Shown here piece by piece: positions 58,854-64,000 of a stretch of 64,000 nt of DNA. Below the pieces are notes generated by a model, which ran no database searches, was not told the origin of the DNA, and saw only the letters and a list, made by a program, of their open reading frames with translations. The stretch is taken from contig NZ_JAUOQM010000018.1 in assembly GCF_030547685.1 (NCBI RefSeq), positions 153,281 through 217,280 of the forward strand, read 5' to 3'. The position numbers and the translations under genes are program-made. The stretch comes from Gilvimarinus sp. 2_MG-2023. Lineage in GTDB: Bacteria > Pseudomonadota > Gammaproteobacteria > Pseudomonadales > Cellvibrionaceae. Within the stretch, counting starts at the first letter, position 1. Each line of letters starts with the position of its first letter.

Positions 58854-60770
58854 ATGAGGTCATATCTGGTATTTTTTTTCCTGTCTTTATCTGTCGTTGC
58901 CTCTGCACAAACAGATCCGTGCGAGCAGGCTTCAGATAAAATAACTTGTATTGTAAGTAAAATTAAATATGAGAAGGGGGAAATTGAAGCTCTTTTAGAA
59001 AATCTAGATAAGCCAGGTCCGCAAGGGCCTCAGGGCCTTATGGGTGAGGTGGGTGAGGTGGGTGAGGTGGGAGATGACGGGGTACAAGGATTGTCACAAA
59101 CGTTGTTCTATGGCTCAGTTGTAGAAAGGCATGATGAGTTGCTAGCGTTGATGGGTGATTCTTCTAACGAGGGTACTGTATTAGGTGATGAACTGTATGT
59201 TCGAAGAAAATTAGCGCCCATAAATAATGTGGGATCTACACTTGTATCTGAGTTTCAGCGAGCCAGGCTGAGAGTTTCCAATCACAATCGCAATCCCTCC
59301 GATGTTATTACTAAGTTGCCATATGGTGAGGTGACTGAAATCGATGGAATCACCTATTATATCTATGAGGGCTTGGCATTCCCTCGTGCGGATAACAGTA
59401 GTTCTGTTGTTGCCGGCCCATCAAGAGCGGGCTATTTTTTTAACGCCGAAAATGGTGATGTATTTCATGCTTGGGCGGAAACCTCTGGTTCAGGCGGTGA
59501 TTTATTTGAAAATGTTTTTGTGGATCCTGTAGTAAATCCTGGTCAAAGTTACCCCGTAGAGCCACTTTGCAAGGCGCTACCTGGTATACCGGTTTGCTCG
59601 ACCCGAATGGGGAGTCGGGTGTATTCGGATACTATTCTGCTGACCTATACGGATATCGATACGCCAATAGATGTTGACTTTGATGAATACCTTGATGAGC
59701 CTGAAGAGCTGCCGGGGCTGTACGATGTTCCTATTCGCGTTGTGAGCCTTAAGGATCATGCCAGTTACTTGTTAGGGGCGGAGCCAGAAAATCCGATATT
59801 TCAACGAGCGGTTAGCCGTACTCTGGATCTACTCGAAGAAGATGAACTGAAAATTATTGAGTCGTTGGACGAGGCGAGATCAAGCTTCGTGATTGATTAT
59901 GCGGCGTACTCAGGCATTCCTGATTTTGCGGAGGAAGCTGCTAACATTGATACTTCCTTTACCAAATCTATCGAGCTTGTTCAGGTTTTGGCCCAGAACA
60001 ACCCACACGCAAGAATAGTACTGGAAACACTGGCGCTCGAATCGCCGTTGATGCGCTATTTGCTGGTGTGTAATCTTATCGATATATACCTTGAATATCG
60101 TGATGGTTCGCTTTTTGGGTTAAGTGAAACGGAAATATACCATCTAGAATTGTTCGAAGATGGACTGGCTAGATTTGTACGCAGTTATACCGTTAAAATG
60201 CGGGACATATCTAAAAAATTGCTTGCTGCAGATATGAGGACAAGAGCTAGCTTACACAATGTTCTGGCGCTTCCGTTTGGGCCTTATGTAGATTCTGCGC
60301 GGGATCTGTTGTATGCAGATGCTGTGATTAAGCAGCCGCAGGTGTATAGGGAATTGTACGATGCATTATTTGTCAATGATGCTGATTTAGAGACAGTGGC
60401 GGTCATTTCTGCTGCGGTATCCACAACTACCGGTGTAAACCCGACATTACTTCTAGAGCAACAACTTGAAGGCACCATTCGGCGTGTGGTCGATAAAGCC
60501 ATAAAGAAAGTTGCGGCTAAAGGTGCCAAGGTTTTGGTTAGAGTTCTGAAAGTCGGTGGCAATAGTAATGTTGTTGCCAAAATCATAACTACCTCCATAG
60601 AAATTGCTATTGAAGGCGGCTTACAAGCTAGCGAAAATTCCAAACAACGGGATGCTTTTTATGCCTTGATGGAGGCTGCGAGTCAGCTACCTGATTTTGA
60701 CAGGTGGACCGATGAGGATATCGCTAATGCAGCACAAGACTGGCTAACCATTGGTATCGATGTCAATTAA
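58854..60770 (+). CDS. Collagen-like large secreted protein 3
   Basis: 638 residues. Signal peptide 1-18 (ending ASA-Q). Cys22 and Cys31 could form a disulfide. A helical segment precedes eight Gly-X-Y triplets at residues 55-78 (starting GPQGPQGLM), at the same residue positions as in protein 1. The DNA of this tract has three perfect 9-bp repeats (59043-59069). The large C-terminal part has no known domain. It ends with a cationic amphipathic stretch near 540-572 (IRRVVDKAIKKVAAKGAKVL), which could touch membranes. It starts one base after the previous stop, so it is the last gene of a tight three-gene operon. Confidence 0.82.
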   Translation: MRSYLVFFFLSLSVVASAQTDPCEQASDKITCIVSKIKYEKGEIEALLENLDKPGPQGPQGLMGEVGEVGEVGDDGVQGLSQTLFYGSVVERHDELLALMGDSSNEGTVLGDELYVRRKLAPINNVGSTLVSEFQRARLRVSNHNRNPSDVITKLPYGEVTEIDGITYYIYEGLAFPRADNSSSVVAGPSRAGYFFNAENGDVFHAWAETSGSGGDLFENVFVDPVVNPGQSYPVEPLCKALPGIPVCSTRMGSRVYSDTILLTYTDIDTPIDVDFDEYLDEPEELPGLYDVPIRVVSLKDHASYLLGAEPENPIFQRAVSRTLDLLEEDELKIIESLDEARSSFVIDYAAYSGIPDFAEEAANIDTSFTKSIELVQVLAQNNPHARIVLETLALESPLMRYLLVCNLIDIYLEYRDGSLFGLSETEIYHLELFEDGLARFVRSYTVKMRDISKKLLAADMRTRASLHNVLALPFGPYVDSARDLLYADAVIKQPQVYRELYDALFVNDADLETVAVISAAVSTTTGVNPTLLLEQQLEGTIRRVVDKAIKKVAAKGAKVLVRVLKVGGNSNVVAKIITTSIEIAIEGGLQASENSKQRDAFYALMEAASQLPDFDRWTDEDIANAAQDWLTIGIDVN

Positions 60771-61149
60771 CAATTTTGAGTGGCCTCAGTCGCTGGGCGG
60801 ACGAGAGAAATATTAATGGAGTCGGGCCTTACAAATCACATTTTATATTTTTCGCGTGTGTAAATTGTAGGGCCTACCTCACTCAACGCGCAAGAGCTAT
60901 TCCTGATATTGGTTGGGTAGGTGCAGCGTACGCGATTGGAAAATCAATGTGTTGTCAAATGAAAGGCAGGGAACTTTGATTGTGCGAGATTATATTTGGG
61001 CTTTTCTAATAATTTTCTTGTTGATTTTTTCTACCATGGCGTAGCATTTTTATCACTAGATTCTCTAGTTAAATCGTCTTTATATTTGAGTTTTAAGTGG
61101 GGCGTAAGCTACCCCACTCAGTAGCCCCCCCCAAAAAAAACATCTGAGG
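60771..61149. other. Intergenic stretch after the collagen-like operon
   Basis: 379 bases, AT-rich, with no supported gene. A 67-codon frame at 60776-60979 has no start signal or protein character. The C8-A8 homopolymer run at 61125-61140 borders the transposase remnant and may mark a rearrangement joint. Confidence 0.4.
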
Positions 61150-61278
61150 CGCGACAAATGGGCATGGATACTGGGCAGTGAGCAGTTTAAGCGCGATTTC
61201 GAGTCGAAAACGGGAAAATCCGTCGTTTCCAGACAGCTCGGCGGCGACCGGAAATCACCAAGCTGGAGAAATCAATGA
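61150..61278 (+). pseudogene. Remnant of REP-associated (Y1-type) transposase C-terminus
   Basis: An open stretch of 42 codons ending in TGA encodes RRDKWAWILGSEQFKRDF, then ESKTGKSVVSRQLGGDRKS and PSWRNQ. This pattern (GSE-x-FK, TGR/K, GGDRKS tail) resembles the C-terminal end of IS200-like REP-associated transposases. It has no start and no HUH or Tyr motif, so it is a truncated relic. TTTGACCCCATT follows directly, similar to the motif in both flanking repeats. Confidence 0.55.
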
Positions 61279-61494
61279 CTTTGACCCCATTGATCCCGGA
61301 TTCCATCGATCCCTTGTATATCATTGCCCTGCCTCAAATGGTCTTAATCTGAGCCTGACATCAAGGTAGTAAGACTGCGATTATCGGTAGTTATGAAACA
61401 ATAGTGATCGTATACTTTATGCTCTCGGCGGAAGATTCCGAGTGACAGCGGCTTTGAACGGAAGCCGCAACAAACCATTAGGGATATTTCCAAC
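61279..61494. promoter_or_regulatory. Leader region of the IPTL-CTERM-like gene
   Basis: A possible -10 box TATACT lies at 61411-61416. After it come two stems: TCGG/CCGA near 61424-61441 and GCGGCTT/AAGCCGC (61448-61454, 61462-61468), ending 26 bases before the ATG. It may be a structured 5' leader; I could not match it to a known riboswitch. Confidence 0.4.
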
Positions 61495-63324
61495 ATGAAA
61501 AAACTTCTCTGGCTTACGCTCTTGGGCTGCCTGTTCTCAGTATCAGCCTCAGCGCAAGTGTCTCCTACCTTTAGCAAAACGTTTGCCCCTGAAAAAATAG
61601 AAACCAGCGATACAGCAGTGCTAACCTTCACGCTGGATAACTCGGCCAACGCGACGGCCGCACTGACGGTGAACTTTAGCGATACTCTGCCACCCTCGAT
61701 GGTTGTGGGCGCGCCATCGAATGCCAGTACCAACTGTGTAGGAGGCACGCTGAGTGCTCCTGATAACGGGGGCAGTATTACCTACACGGGCGGCGAAATT
61801 CCCGCAAGCGCGATCTGTCAAATTGTTGTCGATATAGTCGCACCCAGCACCGATGGCTTGTACGTCAACACCACCTCGGATCTTACATCTTCGTTTGGCA
61901 ACAGCGGACCTGCCAGCAGCACACTGGAGGTAATCGAAAACGTTTTATTCCTACCTCTGCCGGTCGACCAAGACTTCGAGAGTATCCCCATTCAGGAAGT
62001 GAGATCCAACGACGCCCTGCTGGACATACCCGGTTTTCGGTATGAACAAAACTCGCCCAATGGTCGATTCGCGATCCGATCCGATTTCGACCCCGATGGT
62101 ATGCGCATAGCCTCTATGGATAACCCAGACGGCGAGAGCATAAACCACATCATTCTGGGGTTTGACGGATCGGCCCATCCTGCCGGCCAAGAACTCTACT
62201 TGGATTTCAACTGGTACGATCACGGTGACGAAACTGACATCGAGGACATCGTTGAAATCCGTGGTACACCGACTGATGCATGGCTCCAGATTTACAATTT
62301 TGGCGCTCACTCGAATAATGGCGCTTGGACGTCGGTCACTGACCTAGAGCTCACTGCGGTGCTAAACGGCAACGGCCAGTCATTAAGCAACCAAAGCCAA
62401 ATTCGATTTGGTCAAAACGACAACTTTCCGATCAATACCGATGGAATCAGTCTGGACGATATCGAGATCGGCCCGTCCGTCAAGTTTGATAAGGCGTTTA
62501 GTCCTACGCTGGTTGCACTGGGTGATTTGGCACGGCTAACGTTCTCCATCGACAACGGCGGAACCCTCGATGCGACCGGCATCAATTTCTCGGACAACTT
62601 ACCAGCAGGCATGGCATTAGCGACACCCGCCAATGTTATCAGCACCTGCAACGGCAGCCTGACAGCCGCCAGCGGCACCAGCTTGATCGACTACAGCGGC
62701 GGCTCTCTAGTCTCAGGTGCCAGCTGCACGATCGAGGTCGACGTAGTCACTTCGGCGCCGGGCGACTTGATCAATACCAGTAATGCGCTGACCTCTTCGA
62801 CGGGTGACAGCGGCTCGGCCAGCGCCACACTGACCGTCAACGAGGCTCCAAGCTTTGGAATCAGCTTTTCCCCTACGCAAATTACCCCTGGACAGTCAAC
62901 GACGTTAAGCTTCAGCATCGACAACAGCAGCTCGCCCAGTGCCGCGACAGGTTTAGGGTTTTCCTTACCGCTGCCGGCGGGAATGGAGGTCTCCTCGCCA
63001 ATGAACTTAAGCGACGGCTGTGGCGGCGCACTGATAGTCACCGGTAACACTCTCGATTACAGTGGCGGATCTGTGGCGGCGGGAGCAAGCTGCAACATCA
63101 GCCTCGACGTGACGGCGTTCATCGGCAGCAGTAGCAGCAGTAGCTTCTCGCCGATGGCCACGCTCTCGTCCAGCCTTGGTAGCTCGCCCAGCGTGTTGCT
63201 TCTAGGTGCGCTGGGCGTCGCCAACGCGCACGCCCTGCCCATGCTTTCAAACTGGAGCTTGGGACTACTCATCATAATGGTTATGGCCAGCCTGTTCATC
63301 CGCAGACGTCAGTTCTTCGGTTAA
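61495..63324 (+). CDS. Surface protein with DUF11-like repeats and IPTL-CTERM-like tail
   Basis: 609 residues. Signal peptide 1-21 (ending ASA-Q). There are three or four beta-sandwich repeats of DUF11 type: VSPTFSKTFAPEKIETSDTA, then FDKAFSPTLVALGDLARLTF and SFGISFSPTQITPGQSTTL, each with the late motif YSGGS-x-x-x-GASC. A jelly-roll-like insert lies at about 155-325. The C-terminus reads LPMLSNWSLG, a membrane helix and RRRQFFG, a variant of the IPTL-CTERM sorting tail. Likely exported and processed at the surface. No sorting enzyme gene is in the window. Confidence 0.85.
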   Translation: MKKLLWLTLLGCLFSVSASAQVSPTFSKTFAPEKIETSDTAVLTFTLDNSANATAALTVNFSDTLPPSMVVGAPSNASTNCVGGTLSAPDNGGSITYTGGEIPASAICQIVVDIVAPSTDGLYVNTTSDLTSSFGNSGPASSTLEVIENVLFLPLPVDQDFESIPIQEVRSNDALLDIPGFRYEQNSPNGRFAIRSDFDPDGMRIASMDNPDGESINHIILGFDGSAHPAGQELYLDFNWYDHGDETDIEDIVEIRGTPTDAWLQIYNFGAHSNNGAWTSVTDLELTAVLNGNGQSLSNQSQIRFGQNDNFPINTDGISLDDIEIGPSVKFDKAFSPTLVALGDLARLTFSIDNGGTLDATGINFSDNLPAGMALATPANVISTCNGSLTAASGTSLIDYSGGSLVSGASCTIEVDVVTSAPGDLINTSNALTSSTGDSGSASATLTVNEAPSFGISFSPTQITPGQSTTLSFSIDNSSSPSAATGLGFSLPLPAGMEVSSPMNLSDGCGGALIVTGNTLDYSGGSVAAGASCNISLDVTAFIGSSSSSSFSPMATLSSSLGSSPSVLLLGALGVANAHALPMLSNWSLGLLIIMVMASLFIRRRQFFG

Positions 63325-63343
63325 TGGTTGGTTGAGTAAACAC

Positions 63344-63377
63344 AAAAATCCCCGCCTGTGTGGCAGGTGGGGATTTT
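63344..63377 (+). terminator. Terminator after the IPTL-CTERM-like gene
   Basis: AAAATCCCC-G-CCTG (63345-63358) pairs with CAGG-T-GGGGATTTT (63364-63377) around a 5-base loop, with one G-T wobble. It is self-complementary with A and T flanks, so it can work in both directions. Confidence 0.9.
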
Positions 63378-63452
63378 GTACCTGATCTCTAGCCAGCTCA
63401 TTGTAGAGGGCCGTATCGACAGGGCGCGGCCCAAGCCGACTTCTCTGCGTCC
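63378..63452. other. Spacer between terminator and repeat copy 2
   Basis: 75 bases with no gene or clear signal. It does not match the sequence before repeat copy 1, which marks the left limit of the shared element. Confidence 0.4.
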
Positions 63453-63870
63453 GGCATTCACCTTCTCTTATCTGCTTACCCCATAAAATAGGCCTGCGCT
63501 CGGCTGGCTGCAGGGGCCCCAAAAACGTCACTTCGTAACAGGCTTGGGTTGGTAGATGTGTTTATCGTTATGGCCTAATACTCTACGGTAAATATACGCG
63601 CCCAGCGCACATTTTAGTGGTCAATTAATTTCAGACAAGGAGCTGTCAAAAATGCCACTTTTTCCTTTTCAACCAAATGCATTCCGCAACTCCTTAGTCG
63701 ATCTCTACCGGAGATAGGTTACCGTGGGAAGTTTGACCTTGGCAAAAATTAACTGCCATGGGTGCGCACGATTCAAGGCTTAACCCCAGCAATTACATTT
63801 AGCGAGGAGGGCAGCCATTGTGTTGATGGTTTATGCGGCATAAATTTGATCTGCCCCCATTTATTATTAC
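63453..63870. repeat. Island-flanking direct repeat, copy 2
   Basis: Same orientation as 55331-55700. It carries a 33-base stretch (about 63728-63760) absent from copy 1. The palindrome TTTATGC-G-GCATAAA recurs at 63830-63844, followed by TTTGATCTGCCCCCATTTA. No coding frame. Together the copies bracket the collagen-like and IPTL-type genes. Confidence 0.8.
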
Positions 63871-64000
63871 GCTTTGAATTGGGTATTTATACTGGGCTGC
63901 CAAGAGCAACATTTACCCCCCTCTAGTGGGGGCCATAGTGTATCTAAAACAAGTGCTCAAACACATTGTGGCTGCAAAACGCGAAACTGTTGGGGGCAGA
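63850..64000. repeat. Inverted repeat at the window end
   Basis: TCTGCCCCCA (63850-63859) is the exact reverse complement of TGGGGGCAGA (63991-64000), enclosing about 131 bases without a gene. It may continue past the window edge. It fits a small REP-like mobile unit. Confidence 0.5.

Noticed and set aside
60776-60979. 67-codon frame after the collagen-like operon
   Set aside because: No start signal and no protein-like pattern; Cys and aromatic residues look random. Treated as intergenic.
61411-61494. c-di-GMP-I (GEMM) riboswitch before the IPTL-CTERM-like gene
   Set aside because: Stems are present but the conserved GEMM loop sequences are not found.

Overview
The window is a chromosomal segment of a marine gammaproteobacterium, most likely of the Cellvibrionales type (Saccharophagus, Teredinibacter, Gilvimarinus or Simiduia relatives). 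The grounds are a sodium-pumping NADH:quinone reductase, a Ser-linker-bearing PL7 alginate lyase, and core gene order resembling Pseudomonas (topA, a DUF6586-type gene, sulA-lexA; csiV, mfd; nqrA-F, apbE, nqrM, sthA). The genus is an inference from content only.

Layout. 1-4.0 kb: a CpxRA-like two-component pair (kinase cut by the window edge), flavodoxin fldB, and cmoAB for wobble-uridine modification of tRNA. 4.1-13.4 kb: a signalling cluster with an EAL-CBS-GGDEF enzyme, a receiver-TPR protein overlapping a soluble histidine kinase, a two-FHA tail-anchored protein, a DUF5610-like protein, an EAL-like/HDOD protein and CheV. 13.4-26.8 kb: slt, uup, usp, topA, lexA-sulA with two SOS boxes, an MscS channel, a phosphoribosyltransferase and a cold-shock protein. 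27-41 kb: csiV, a MITE-like repeat touching the mfd stop codon, mfd, then the Na+-NQR operon with its maturation factors (ApbE adds FMN, NqrM delivers iron) and sthA. 41-55 kb: an RhlE-type helicase, a membrane diguanylate cyclase, alginate lyase, a VOC/LysR divergent pair, pgsA with tRNA-Cys and tRNA-Leu, a PAS-PAS chemoreceptor, gdhA and ybiT.

55.3-64 kb is an accessory island. It lies between two direct copies of a ~370-420 bp repeat and holds a LuxR-type regulator, a tightly packed three-gene operon of secreted collagen-like proteins, a remnant that looks like the C-terminus of a REP-associated (Y1-type) transposase, and a large surface protein with an IPTL-CTERM-like tail. The three collagen-like proteins each carry one Gly-X-Y tract of exactly eight triplets. 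That matched length suggests an obligate heterotrimer, which I regard as the best candidate here for an undescribed system.

Smaller unexplained signals are a large hairpin directly in front of the receiver-TPR gene, a terminator-like hairpin inside the apbE signal-peptide codons, and a decayed tRNA-Leu-like 3' half downstream of the tRNA pair. All functional statements rest on reading motifs by eye; no database search was run.
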